Source of the DNA: Actinomycetota bacterium
GTDB taxonomy: Bacteria > Actinomycetota > Thermoleophilia > Gaiellales > Gaiellaceae
Length of the DNA stretch: 53,229 nt
Direction: 5' to 3'
Assembly (NCBI GenBank): GCA_005888435.1
Contig: VAXO01000021.1
Coordinates: 1-53,229, forward strand
Positions within the stretch are counted from its first letter, which is position 1. Each line of letters begins with the position of its first letter. The notes under the pieces were generated by a model that worked only from the letters and a program-made list of their open reading frames with translations, was not told where the DNA came from and ran no database searches. Positions 32,886 through 41,338 of this stretch are shown one piece after another. The translations under genes were made by a program, and so were the position numbers.

Positions 32886-33713
32886 GAAGGCGTACTCGGC
32901 CGAGTTGCAGACGAACTCGTAGCCGATGTTCATGTAGATCTTGTTCGACGTCGGGTTCGCCAGATCGGTGTAGAGGAAGCAGTAGTCGAGCCCGCCGTCG
33001 AGCTGCTCCTTCGTCACCGCCGCGGTGACGGCACTGCCGTAGCCACGGCCGCGTCGCTCCGGTGGGGTGTAGACCGGCCCGATGCGCGTCCCGTGGGGCG
33101 TCCGCCCGCTTTGGCCGCAGATCGAGACCGGCTCACCGCCGTCCTCCCAGAGACCGAACCCGGCGGTCGTGCTCGCCAGGCGCCGATCGACTGCAGGCTC
33201 GAGCTCGACATGTGGGCCGTCGTCCGCCAGTGCCTCCGCTTGAAACGCACGCAGCCAGTCGAGGATCAGGTCGCGGTCGTCGGCGGTGGCGCGACGCGGC
33301 GCGCCGGACACGCCGCTTGGCTCGTGCACGCTTCGCGCCGCGTAGACGCCCTGTCTCATGCGCACGCGTCGCGGCCCGCCCCACGTGTCGGCGAACGAGT
33401 CAACCTCAGGCAGCGCGCCCGTCACGCCCGGGACCTCGACACCGCGCTCGCGCAGCGTTTGCGCGAGGAACGACAGCGCGTCGTCCTCGAGCGGTTTCGC
33501 CACGACGATGTTGAACGGCGGCGTCATGACGCCGGCACCGACGACCCCTCCGTCCCGCACCGTCCAGAGATGCGCCTCCGGGTATGCACCCGGCGCGTCG
33601 ACGAGCGTCGAGCAGATCCCGTAGACGAGGTTGTGTCGCGCCTCGTCCGCGTCGAGCACGGGTGCTGCCGCGGCCAGGAACGCGCTCGCGTCGGGATGCT
33701 CGTCGAGCTCCAT
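32877..33713 (-). CDS. GNAT-family N-acetyltransferase
   Basis: 278 residues. The C-terminal half is a GNAT domain: RRATADDRDLILDWLRAF, acetyl-CoA loop ERRGRGYGSAVTAAVTK and the final LYTDLANPTSNKIYMNIGYEF. The N-terminal half resembles a second, degenerate GNAT fold (ARHNLVYGICSTL, LWTVRDGGVVGAGVMTPPFN). The ATG at 33713 overlaps the TGA of the methyltransferase gene by one base. The final Gly-Val and the stop codon come from the palindromic repeat at 32873-32885. The substrate is unknown. Confidence 0.85.
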   Translation of the reverse strand: MELDEHPDASAFLAAAAPVLDADEARHNLVYGICSTLVDAPGAYPEAHLWTVRDGGVVGAGVMTPPFNIVVAKPLEDDALSFLAQTLRERGVEVPGVTGALPEVDSFADTWGGPRRVRMRQGVYAARSVHEPSGVSGAPRRATADDRDLILDWLRAFQAEALADDGPHVELEPAVDRRLASTTAGFGLWEDGGEPVSICGQSGRTPHGTRIGPVYTPPERRGRGYGSAVTAAVTKEQLDGGLDYCFLYTDLANPTSNKIYMNIGYEFVCNSAEYAFGV

Positions 33714-34426
33714 CACTGAATCGCTTTGAGCATGCGCCGCCCGAAGCGCTCGACCTGCTTCGGCAGTAGGCGACGCTGCTTCTTCAGCGCCGACGACCCG
33801 ACCCAAAACGCGGTCTTCACGCCGAGCACGTAGCGATTGCGCGCACGATCGGCGAGCGTGTTGTGCAGCACCTTGCGCGCAACCGTCGTGGACCCGACGA
33901 CGAAGCGCGCGTCCTTGAAGCGCCGCGAACGGTAGATCGCGTGACCGACCACCTTGCGCGGCCCCGCCGTCCACGTCGTGTCGTGGAACGCCACCCAGCC
34001 ACCATCCACGACCTTCGGCACCCACTTCTCGAAGTCCTCGAGCACGAGGTCGTACTCGTGCGAGCCGTCCACGAAGAGCAGCTCGATCGGTTCGTCGAAA
34101 GTGTCGGCGGCGGGCTGCGAAAGCGAGGCGATCGGGCGCACGAGCTCCGCGATCCCCGCGCGCTCGACGTTCGTCTTGAAGTCGCCGAAGCGGTAGTCAG
34201 CATGCGGATCGATCGCGTAGATGGGCACCCCGTTCCCCGCCTGCGACCCGAGCGCGAGACAGACGGTCGACTTGCCCTTCCACGAGCCGATCTCGACGAT
34301 GACCCCGTCGCCGCGGCAGCGTCGGGCAAGCTCGTAGAGCGCCTCGCCCTCCTCGTCCGTCAGCCAGCCCGGGATGTCTGCGATCAGCGGCTTGACGCGT
34401 GTGTGGAAATCAGTCGTACTCGTCAT
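33713..34426 (-). CDS. Class I SAM-dependent methyltransferase (Methyltransf_24 type)
   Basis: 237 residues. Motif I VIVEIGSWKGKSTVCLAL, acidic residue in YAIDPH, and LLFVDGSHEYDLVLEDFEKW followed by GGWVAFHDTTW match Methyltransf_24 / class I enzymes often linked to glycan or natural-product methylation. The start ATG at 34426 lies 17 nt inside the end of the DUF899 gene; longer extension gives an unlikely proline/serine-rich leader and was rejected. The C-terminus is basic (KKQRRLLPKQVERFGRRM). Substrate not deducible. Confidence 0.8.
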   Translation of the reverse strand: MTSTTDFHTRVKPLIADIPGWLTDEEGEALYELARRCRGDGVIVEIGSWKGKSTVCLALGSQAGNGVPIYAIDPHADYRFGDFKTNVERAGIAELVRPIASLSQPAADTFDEPIELLFVDGSHEYDLVLEDFEKWVPKVVDGGWVAFHDTTWTAGPRKVVGHAIYRSRRFKDARFVVGSTTVARKVLHNTLADRARNRYVLGVKTAFWVGSSALKKQRRLLPKQVERFGRRMLKAIQ

Positions 34427-35159
34427 GGCGGCGCCACCAGACCCCGGTCTCGTTCCGTCCCAGCGGTGCACGGTCGAGCCATTGATACATCCCCCAGAGA
34501 CCGTCGAGGCCGCGGGCGTATGCGGAGTACGTGTGGTAGACGACGCCATCTTCGAGCGCGAACGCGCTCAGGCCGGGCGCCTCGCGCAGAAACGTGGCGA
34601 CGTCCGTGCCGACCGTCTCCGCGAACTCCGCGACTGGGCCTGCAGGGTCGAGGCGCGGACGTTGATCCACGTCCCGAAAGTTGTATTCGACGACACCGCC
34701 ACGCTGCTGCTCTTCGGTGATCGAGACGCCGAAGTCGTAGTTGAAGTCGCTGTCGTACGACGAGGCCCAAGGGAAGTTCCAGCCCATTCGTCGCTTGTAC
34801 GCCTCGATGTTCGCGAGCGGCGCACGCGAGATCGCGGTGAACATCACGTCGTGGTGCATCACGTGCACGACGGAGCCGTCGAAGCCGTCGGCGATCGCCG
34901 AGCACGACGGGCAGCCGGCCTTGTACTCCGGCCCCAGCATGAAGTGGTAGACGAGGAGCTGCGAGCGGCCGGCAAACAGGTCCGCGAGGGATGCGGAGCC
35001 ACCCTCGGTCTCGAAGGTGTATTCCTTGTCGACGCGCACCCACGGCAGCTCGCGTCGTTCCCGCGCGAGCTCGTCACCCCGGCGCGTGTGCTCCTTCTCC
35101 GCCTGCAGCAGCTCACGGCGCGCCTCCAGCCACTCCTCGCGTGTCCCCTTGCGGCTCAC
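34410..35159 (-). CDS. DUF899 thioredoxin-fold protein
   Basis: 249 residues of the DUF899 family: EEWLEARRELLQAEKEHTRR, ELPWVRVDKEYTFETE, LLVYHFMLGPEYKAGCPSCS and VMHHDVMFTAISRAPLANIE. GCPSCS is a thioredoxin-like CxxC that could be redox-active. The family's biochemical role is unknown. GTG at 35159 overlaps the opcA stop (GTGA), so it is translated from the sugar-pathway transcript, possibly linking redox status to NADPH production (inference). Confidence 0.85.
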   Translation of the reverse strand: MSRKGTREEWLEARRELLQAEKEHTRRGDELARERRELPWVRVDKEYTFETEGGSASLADLFAGRSQLLVYHFMLGPEYKAGCPSCSAIADGFDGSVVHVMHHDVMFTAISRAPLANIEAYKRRMGWNFPWASSYDSDFNYDFGVSITEEQQRGGVVEYNFRDVDQRPRLDPAGPVAEFAETVGTDVATFLREAPGLSAFALEDGVVYHTYSAYARGLDGLWGMYQWLDRAPLGRNETGVWWRRHDEYD

Positions 35160-35995
35160 GGAAGCGCTGCCCGGACAGCGTCTTCGTAGATCCGGTCCCG
35201 GCCGAATGTGTCGAGCTCCTCAGAGAGGACGTCTGCCCCCGACGGGGGGTCGCCAGGCGGAAACGGGGCCGGCTCGCCGTCGATCTCCACACCGACGAGC
35301 CGGTCGGAGGGATCGTGCTCGAGCTCGACGGCGTGCTTGAGCCGCGAGCGCAGCCAGCCCGCGAGCAGATGCGCCTGCGCCGCCGTTCCCTGCACGCGGA
35401 TCCTCTGCACGCCCGCGATGTTCGGCCAGAGCGAGGCGAGCATCGGCCGCCACCTGCTCGTCCGCGCCCAGGCGATGTCCGAGACTGCGACACGGTCGAA
35501 GATCTCCGTCAAGCCGCGGTAGCTCTCGGGCAGGTCAGGCCACTCGGTGCTGTCGACGACGAGCCTGTCGACGACGTCGATCAGCCCCTCGAACTCGGGT
35601 GCGCCGAACGGCGGCAGCCCGCGCCAGCGCAGGAACGCGGGCAGGTCGGGGAGCAGCAGCGACTGGACGACGCTGGCGGGCGCCGACGCCCGCTTCCCTT
35701 TCAGGCGCACCCGGATCGTCTCGGTGCAGATCGCGCGACCTTCGCCCACCGGGTAGACGTCGACCTCGACATCGCCTTCGATCCCCTCTTCCTCGTCGGG
35801 CTGCGGAAAGAGGACGACCGTCCGCGACGGATGGCGCTCGGCCAGGAGGCTGAGCACGTCCTCGGCGGCCTCAACCCACTCGGGCGGCACCCAGGCGGTG
35901 TGGGTCATGACGCTCGTCCGCTGGTACGGCGTCTCCGCTCCGGGCTCCGTGCGCAACGACGAGAGCTCGCGCTCGATGTCCCGGATCGATGTCAA
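35156..35995 (-). CDS. opcA: Glucose-6-phosphate dehydrogenase assembly protein OpcA
   Basis: 279 residues of the OpcA/OxPP-cycle protein family: TSVMTHTAWVPPEW near the N-terminus, LAERHPSRTVVLFPQPDEE, CTETIRVRLKGKRA, LLLPDLPAFLRWRGLPPF and DIAWARTSRWRPMLASLW. OpcA activates or assembles Zwf in cyanobacteria and actinobacteria, with redox control. The start is TTG at 35995, overlapping the zwf TGA (TTGA). It sits in the usual zwf-opcA order and overlaps the DUF899 gene. Confidence 0.93.
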   Translation of the reverse strand: MTSIRDIERELSSLRTEPGAETPYQRTSVMTHTAWVPPEWVEAAEDVLSLLAERHPSRTVVLFPQPDEEEGIEGDVEVDVYPVGEGRAICTETIRVRLKGKRASAPASVVQSLLLPDLPAFLRWRGLPPFGAPEFEGLIDVVDRLVVDSTEWPDLPESYRGLTEIFDRVAVSDIAWARTSRWRPMLASLWPNIAGVQRIRVQGTAAQAHLLAGWLRSRLKHAVELEHDPSDRLVGVEIDGEPAPFPPGDPPSGADVLSEELDTFGRDRIYEDAVRAALP

Positions 35996-37500
35996 TGTCT
36001 GCGCCAGGACCGCCCGTCTCGTTTGAGCAGCTCGTCAGCAGACGGCGGGCCCCAGGTTCCTGCCGGATAGTTCGGGAATCCAGGCCGGTCGCGCACCCAT
36101 GCGGCCACGATCGCGTCGACGAGCGACCATTGCTCCAGCACCTCGTCAATGCGCGTGAAGAGCGTCGCGTCGCCGAGCATGGCGTCGAGGATCAGCCGCT
36201 CGTAGGCCTCGGGCAGGCCGGTGCGGAACGCTCCGCCGTAGAGGAAGTCCATGTGCACCGTCCGGATCGTCATGCCCTGCCCCGGCACCTTCGCGCCGAT
36301 GGCAAGCGAGACGCCCTCGTCGGGCTGCACGTTCACGAGCAGCACGTTCGGCCGCAGCCCCTCTGCCGCGAGCTCCTCGAACGGCGGGTGCGGCGCGCGC
36401 TTGAATTCGATCGCGATCGTCGTCTCGCGGCGCGGCAGCCGTTTGCCCATTCGCACGTAGAACGGCGTGTCCGCCCAGCGCCAGTTGTCGACGTAGAGCT
36501 TCGCGGCGACGTACGTCTCCGTCATCGACTGCGGGTCGACGCCTTCCTCTTCCCGATAGCCGAGCACCTCCTCGCCCTCGACGTAGCCGAGGCCGTACTG
36601 CCCGCGCACGACCGACTTCGGCCCCGGCGTGTGCATCGCTCGCAGCACCTTCACCTTCTCGTTGCGCACCGAGTCGGCGGTGAAGTCGATCGGCGGCTCC
36701 ATCGCCGTGATCGCCAGCAGCTGCAAGAGGTGGTTCTGGAAGATGTCACGAATCGCGCCAGCCTGCTCGTAGTAGGCGGCGCGCCCCTCGATTCCCATCG
36801 ACTCGGCCACGGTGATCTGCACATGGTCGACGAACTGGCGGTTCCAGATCGGTTCGAAGATGCCGTTTGCGAACCGCAGCGCCAGCATGTTCTGCACGGT
36901 CTCCTTGCCGAGGTAGTGGTCGATCCGGAAGACCTCGTGCTCGTCGAAGTACTTCTCGATGACGCCGTTCAAGTGGCGGGCCGACTCGAGGTCGTGGCCG
37001 AACGGCTTCTCGACGATCAGGCGCCTCCAGCCCTCGGACTTGCGCCGCTTGCCCATGGAGTCGACCACCGTCTCGAACGCGCTCGGCGGGATGGCGAGGT
37101 AGTAAACGCGGTTGCCGCCTGTCTCCCGCTCGTCGTCGAGCTCGTTGACGACGTCGACGAGGTGATCGAGGCCCTTCGCGTCCGAGAAGTCCGCCGCCAG
37201 GTACCGGATCCCGTCGGCGAGCCCGTCCCACACGTCGTCGCGGAACTCGTCGCGGCCGAATTGCTGTACCGCCTCCTTCATGCGCTCGCGAAAGTCGTCG
37301 TCCGTCTCCTCCGTGCGCGCGATGCCAACGACGGCGAATCTCTCGGGCAGCAGGTGGCGGTACGCAAGCGAATACAGCGCGGGAAAGATCTTGCGCTTCG
37401 TCAGGTCGCCGGACGCGCCGAAGATGACGAGGATGCAGGGATCCGGCGTGCGCCGGATCTGCAGTCCTTCCAGCAGCGGGTTCTCCTGCGTCGTGGCCAC
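35992..37500 (-). CDS. zwf: Glucose-6-phosphate 1-dehydrogenase
   Basis: 502 residues. NADP-binding GASGDLTKRK at 28-37, EKPFG at 164-168, and the active-site signature FRIDHYLGKE at 191-200 with the catalytic His region. It oxidises glucose 6-phosphate to 6-phosphogluconolactone, producing NADPH. GTG at 37500 was chosen because the conserved N-terminus (NPLLEGLQIRR) starts there; upstream extension is Arg/Ser-rich noise. The gnd stop is 1 nt upstream and opcA overlaps the end, so zwf, gnd and opcA are co-transcribed. Confidence 0.96.
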   Translation of the reverse strand: MATTQENPLLEGLQIRRTPDPCILVIFGASGDLTKRKIFPALYSLAYRHLLPERFAVVGIARTEETDDDFRERMKEAVQQFGRDEFRDDVWDGLADGIRYLAADFSDAKGLDHLVDVVNELDDERETGGNRVYYLAIPPSAFETVVDSMGKRRKSEGWRRLIVEKPFGHDLESARHLNGVIEKYFDEHEVFRIDHYLGKETVQNMLALRFANGIFEPIWNRQFVDHVQITVAESMGIEGRAAYYEQAGAIRDIFQNHLLQLLAITAMEPPIDFTADSVRNEKVKVLRAMHTPGPKSVVRGQYGLGYVEGEEVLGYREEEGVDPQSMTETYVAAKLYVDNWRWADTPFYVRMGKRLPRRETTIAIEFKRAPHPPFEELAAEGLRPNVLLVNVQPDEGVSLAIGAKVPGQGMTIRTVHMDFLYGGAFRTGLPEAYERLILDAMLGDATLFTRIDEVLEQWSLVDAIVAAWVRDRPGFPNYPAGTWGPPSADELLKRDGRSWRRH

Positions 37501-37501
37501 G

Positions 37502-38404
37502 CTAGCGCGGGTCTTCGCCGGCCTTGGCGCGCTCGAGCGCGCGAACCGCATGCCCGCCGAACTGCTGCCGCAGCGCGGCGGCGACGCGCGCGGAGAACTT
37601 GATCTCGTCACGAGACGCGAAGCGCGCGAACAACGACGCCGAGATCACAGGCGCCGGAACGTTCTCGTTGATCGCCTCGGTGATCGTCCAGCGCCCCTCG
37701 CCGGAGTCCTCCACGTACGGCGCGATGTCCTCCAGCTTCGAGCCGTGCTGCTCGAACGCGGCATGCAGCAGCTCGAGCAGCCACGAGCGCACGACCGAGC
37801 CGTTCCGCCAGATGCCGGAGATCTCGTGCGGATCGAGATCGAACTCGGAGTGCTCCATGATCTCGAAGCCCTCCGCGTACGACTGCATCAGCCCGTATTC
37901 GATGCCGTTGTGCACCATCTTCACGAAGTGTCCGGCGCCGGACGCGCCGACGTGTGCGTATCCCTCCTCCGGCGCGAGCGTCTCGAAGATTGGCTCCAGC
38001 CGCTTCACCGGCTCGTCGTCGCCGCCGACCATCAGGCAGAAGCCGACTTCCAGGCCCCAGATGCCGCCGGAGACACCGGCGTCCGCGAAATGCACTCCGC
38101 GCTTCTGCGCCTCGGCGTAGCGTCGCTGCGAGTCGCGGAAGTTCGAATTGCCGCCGTCGACGATCGCGTCGCCCTCGTCGGCGATCGCGAGCAGCTGCTG
38201 AAAGGTGTCCTCCGTGATCTTCCCGGCCGGGATCATCAGCCAGAACGCGCGCGGCGCCTCGAGCTGGCTCTTCAGCTCCTCGAGCGAGCCCGCCGTGCGC
38301 TCGGCGACGTTCGGGTCGTAGCTCCTGACATCGTGGCCGCCCTCGCGCAGCCGCTCCGTCATGCCGTGACCCATCCGGCCGAGTCCGATCATCCCCAGTT
38401 GCAT
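37502..38404 (-). CDS. gnd: 6-phosphogluconate dehydrogenase, decarboxylating (short GntZ-type)
   Basis: 300 residues: Rossmann motif GMIGLGRMGHGM at the N-terminus, DGGNSNFRDSQRR, GVSGGIWGLEVGFCLMVGG and the catalytic GHFVKMVHNGIEYGLMQ. The short form (about 300 residues rather than 470) is the subtype that often uses NAD. It decarboxylates 6-phosphogluconate to ribulose 5-phosphate. ATG at 38404; pgi ends 2 nt upstream and zwf starts 1 nt after its stop. Confidence 0.93.
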   Translation of the reverse strand: MQLGMIGLGRMGHGMTERLREGGHDVRSYDPNVAERTAGSLEELKSQLEAPRAFWLMIPAGKITEDTFQQLLAIADEGDAIVDGGNSNFRDSQRRYAEAQKRGVHFADAGVSGGIWGLEVGFCLMVGGDDEPVKRLEPIFETLAPEEGYAHVGASGAGHFVKMVHNGIEYGLMQSYAEGFEIMEHSEFDLDPHEISGIWRNGSVVRSWLLELLHAAFEQHGSKLEDIAPYVEDSGEGRWTITEAINENVPAPVISASLFARFASRDEIKFSARVAAALRQQFGGHAVRALERAKAGEDPR

Positions 38405-38406
38405 CG

Positions 38407-39753
38407 CTAGATCCTCACTCTGACGATCTTGCGGCCGAGGTCGCGGAGGGAACGGAAATCGCCCTCGGCCTGCGCTCGGATCAGGCGGCCGAAGCCGAAG
38501 TCCTGGCCCGGGATCGGGATCTCGTCGCCGGTGTCGTCGACGACCTGCACGAACAGGCCGGTCGGGGGGCCGCCCTTGTGCAGCTGGCCCGTCGAGTGGA
38601 GATAGCGCGGGCCGAGACCGTGCGTCACGACGCATCCTGTTTCACGCGCGCGCGAGATCAAGGGCTCTAGCTCGCCCTCGCGCATCGGGTCGATGAACGC
38701 CTGAATCGCGATGTAGTTCGGAGGCTCTGCCGACGCGAGCAGCTCGTCCAGCGACCCCTCCGCCTCGAGCAGGGGATCGTCGCCGGACTCGAGGACCTCC
38801 TTCGTCTTGTCCTTCGCCGCTTGGACATTCGGCTGGTCGAACGGATTGATCTGCAGGATCGAGCCGGCAACCGCGACCGCGAACTCCCAGCGGAAGAACT
38901 CGGCGCCGATCTCGAGCGGGTCGTCGAGCTCGACGTCGCCGCGCTGCCGGTCGAGCCCGTCAGGGCTCTCGCCGGGCGCCGGCACGAGGCCTTTCCCTTG
39001 CTTCCCCGTCGACTCCGCGATCAGCTGCTCGGCCCAGAGCCCGAAGCGGCCCTCGGTCTCCGTCAGGCAGACCTTGTCGCGCCCGGCCGCCCACCCCTCG
39101 CCCAGCTGGAGCCCAAGCTGTAGGCCCGGGCCCTGGTCGGCGCGGCATGCGTCCGCCATGCGGACCGCGCCGCCGAGGATGCGCTCGAGATCGAGCCCCA
39201 TCAGCGCAGCGGGAACGAGGCCGAACGGCGAAAGGGCCGAGTAACGGCCGCCGATCGTGGGCTCGCCGGGAAACACGCGCATCCCGCGCTCTTTCGCCCG
39301 TTGCTCGAGCTCGGAGCCCGGATCGGTGACGGCGACGAACCGGTCGCCCTTCCCCCCGGCCTGCTCCCAGTAGTAGTCGAAGTGCGAGCGGGTCTCGAGT
39401 GTCGTCCCGGACTTCGAGGAGACGACGAACATCGTCTGCTGCAGATCGAGGAGCTCCGCAGCGTGGCGCAGCATCGCGGGATGCGTGGTGTCGAGGACGT
39501 GCAGGCTCTTCACACCGAACGTGCGCTTGAGGACCTCCGGCGCGAGCGACGAGCCGCCCATCCCGAGCAGCACGAACGTCTCGAAGCGCGTGCGCGCGCC
39601 GTCGGCGAACTCGCGCAGCTCGCCGATCCGTTCCTCCATCCGCTTCGGCTCGTCGAGCCAGCCGAGCCACTTCTCCTCGCCGGAGTCGGTCCAGACCGTC
39701 GGGTCGCGTGACCAGATGCGCTCGACGAGCTCCTGGTGCGACGCGACGACCAC
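38407..39753 (-). CDS. pgi: Glucose-6-phosphate isomerase
   Basis: 448 residues. Sugar isomerase (SIS) motifs LLGMGGSSLAPEVL (63-75) and VVSSKSGTTLET (110-121), then GGRYSALSPFGLVP and a C-terminal INPFDQPNVQAAK (PGI signature region) and THGLGPRYLHSTGQLHKGGP. It is shorter than the 550-residue E. coli type, matching the PGI half of bifunctional transaldolase-PGI proteins. GTG at 39753 shares one base with the tal stop (TAGTG), so the two act as a split version of that fusion. Confidence 0.93.
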   Translation of the reverse strand: MVVASHQELVERIWSRDPTVWTDSGEEKWLGWLDEPKRMEERIGELREFADGARTRFETFVLLGMGGSSLAPEVLKRTFGVKSLHVLDTTHPAMLRHAAELLDLQQTMFVVSSKSGTTLETRSHFDYYWEQAGGKGDRFVAVTDPGSELEQRAKERGMRVFPGEPTIGGRYSALSPFGLVPAALMGLDLERILGGAVRMADACRADQGPGLQLGLQLGEGWAAGRDKVCLTETEGRFGLWAEQLIAESTGKQGKGLVPAPGESPDGLDRQRGDVELDDPLEIGAEFFRWEFAVAVAGSILQINPFDQPNVQAAKDKTKEVLESGDDPLLEAEGSLDELLASAEPPNYIAIQAFIDPMREGELEPLISRARETGCVVTHGLGPRYLHSTGQLHKGGPPTGLFVQVVDDTGDEIPIPGQDFGFGRLIRAQAEGDFRSLRDLGRKIVRVRI

Positions 39754-40865
39754 TACGCCGGTGCGAGCTCGCCGCGCTTCGACTCGATGCCGTCGAGCAG
39801 CTCGTCGAACGAGTCCGAGAACTTCTGCACGCCTTCACGCTCGAGCGTGTCGGTGACGTCGTCGTAGTCGATCCCCGCCTGGCGCAGGTCGTCGAAGAGC
39901 TTGCGCGCCTCGTCGACATCCTGCGTCAGCGTCTCCGCGACTTTGCCGTGATCCTGGAACGCCTGGATCGTCTCCTCCGGCATCGTGTCCACCGTCGCGG
40001 GACCGATCAACTCCTCGACGTAGAGCACGTCGCGGTACTCCGGATTCTTCGTCGACGTCGACGCCCACAGGCAGCGCTGCTTCGTCGCGCCCTTCGCCTC
40101 GAGTGCCTCCCAGCGCGAGCCGCTGAACGTCTCGAGGTAGTTCTGGTACGCGAGCTTCGCATTCGCAATACCGAGCTTCCCGCGCAGCTGCAAAGCGTCG
40201 CCGCCAATCGCGTCGAGCCGCTTGTCGGTCTCAGTGTCGACGCGCGACACGAAAAAGCTCGCCACCGAGTGCACCTTGGCGGGGTCACCGCCGCCCTCGA
40301 CGAGGCGCTCGAGCCCGCCGATGTAGGCCTCCATCACTTCCTTGTGACGCTCCAGCGAGAAGATCAGTGTCACGTTGATGCTGCGGCCCGACGCGATCAT
40401 CTCCTCGATCGCGCCGATGCCCGCCTCGGTCGCGGGGATCTTCACGTAGAGGTTCGGCCGCTCGATCCACTCGTGCAGCCGCTTCGCCTCGGCGACGGTC
40501 GCCTCACGGTCCGCGGCGATCGTCGGATCGACCTCCCACGAGACGTACCCGTCGAGGCCGCGGCCTTCGTCCCAGACCTTGCGGAGCAGATCGCACGCCT
40601 CCGCGATGTCGTGCGACGAGAGCTGGAGGAAGATCTCCTTCGGGTCGGTCTCGCCCGACTCGAGGACCTCCTTCAGTTGCGCGTCGTAGCGATTCCCTTG
40701 CGAGATCGCCTTCTGGAAGATCGTCGGATTCGACGTGACGCCGACGACGGCGTCCTCGCGCATCATCCGCTCGAGCTCCCCCGTCTGAAGCAGGTCGCGC
40801 GACAGGTAGTCGATCCAGACGCTCTGGCCGAGCGCCGACAGCTTGTGCAGGTTCGAATCAGGCAT
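39753..40865 (-). CDS. tal: Transaldolase
   Basis: 370 residues. Actinobacterial/cyanobacterial transaldolase subtype: GQSVWIDYLSRDLL, VVGVTSNPTIFQKAI (motif I), Schiff-base Lys142 in RPNLYVKIPAT, INVTLIFSLERH, SFFVSRVDTETDKRL and CLWASTSTKNPEYRD. It exchanges C3 units between sedoheptulose 7-phosphate and glyceraldehyde 3-phosphate. ATG at 40865 lies inside the end of rpiB (8-nt overlap); pgi overlaps the stop. Confidence 0.95.
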   Translation of the reverse strand: MPDSNLHKLSALGQSVWIDYLSRDLLQTGELERMMREDAVVGVTSNPTIFQKAISQGNRYDAQLKEVLESGETDPKEIFLQLSSHDIAEACDLLRKVWDEGRGLDGYVSWEVDPTIAADREATVAEAKRLHEWIERPNLYVKIPATEAGIGAIEEMIASGRSINVTLIFSLERHKEVMEAYIGGLERLVEGGGDPAKVHSVASFFVSRVDTETDKRLDAIGGDALQLRGKLGIANAKLAYQNYLETFSGSRWEALEAKGATKQRCLWASTSTKNPEYRDVLYVEELIGPATVDTMPEETIQAFQDHGKVAETLTQDVDEARKLFDDLRQAGIDYDDVTDTLEREGVQKFSDSFDELLDGIESKRGELAPA

Positions 40866-41310
40866 TCGTCATCGCCCTTTCCATTTCCTCGATCTTCTTC
40901 AGCCTCTCCACATAACGCTCGCCGCCGTCGAAACGTGCCCGGAGGAATGTGTCGATCAGTTCACGAGCGAGTGATGGCCCGACCACCTCCGAGCCGAGGC
41001 AGAGGACGTTCATGTCGTCGTGTTCTACCCCCTGATGCGCGGAATAGACGTCGTGGCAGATCGCCGCGCGGATCCCGGGCAGCTTGCAAGCTGCCACTGA
41101 CGCGCCGACGCCGGAGCCGCACACGAGCACGCCGCGCTCTGCGTCGCCGTTCAGGATCGCCTCGCCGACCTCCCGCGACTTATCGGGATAGTCGATCCGC
41201 ACGACGTCGGTGTCGGTGCCGAGGTCGACAACCTCATGAGCCGCGAGCACCTCCAGGACAGCCTCACGGAGATGGACTCCGCGGTGATCGAAGGCGACCG
41301 CGACTTTCAC
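40858..41310 (-). CDS. rpiB: Ribose-5-phosphate isomerase B
   Basis: 150 residues of the RpiB/LacAB family: VAVAFDHRGVHLRE with DH at 8-9, catalytic Cys64 in VLVCGSGVGAS, ICHDVYSAHQGVEHDDMNVLCLG. It interconverts ribulose 5-phosphate and ribose 5-phosphate. GTG at 41310 is chosen (KVAVAFDHRG is the conserved start); TACGGT ends 6 nt upstream. It heads the minus-strand operon rpiB-tal-pgi-gnd-zwf-opcA-DUF899 and diverges from tkt 28 nt away. Confidence 0.93.
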   Translation of the reverse strand: MKVAVAFDHRGVHLREAVLEVLAAHEVVDLGTDTDVVRIDYPDKSREVGEAILNGDAERGVLVCGSGVGASVAACKLPGIRAAICHDVYSAHQGVEHDDMNVLCLGSEVVGPSLARELIDTFLRARFDGGERYVERLKKIEEMERAMTNA

Positions 41311-41316
41311 AGCTGG

Positions 41317-41330
41317 ACCGTACCTAGAAT
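41317..41330. promoter_or_regulatory. Paired -10 elements of the divergent rpiB and tkt promoters
   Basis: In the 28 nt between start codons, TAGAAT (41325-41330, +) ends 8 nt before the tkt ATG, and TACGGT (41322-41317, -) ends 6 nt before the rpiB GTG. Both fit TAnnnT and leave no space for a ribosome site, so both messages are probably leaderless and the two RNA polymerase sites must compete. Confidence 0.5.
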
Positions 41331-41338
41331 GGCCGGCG

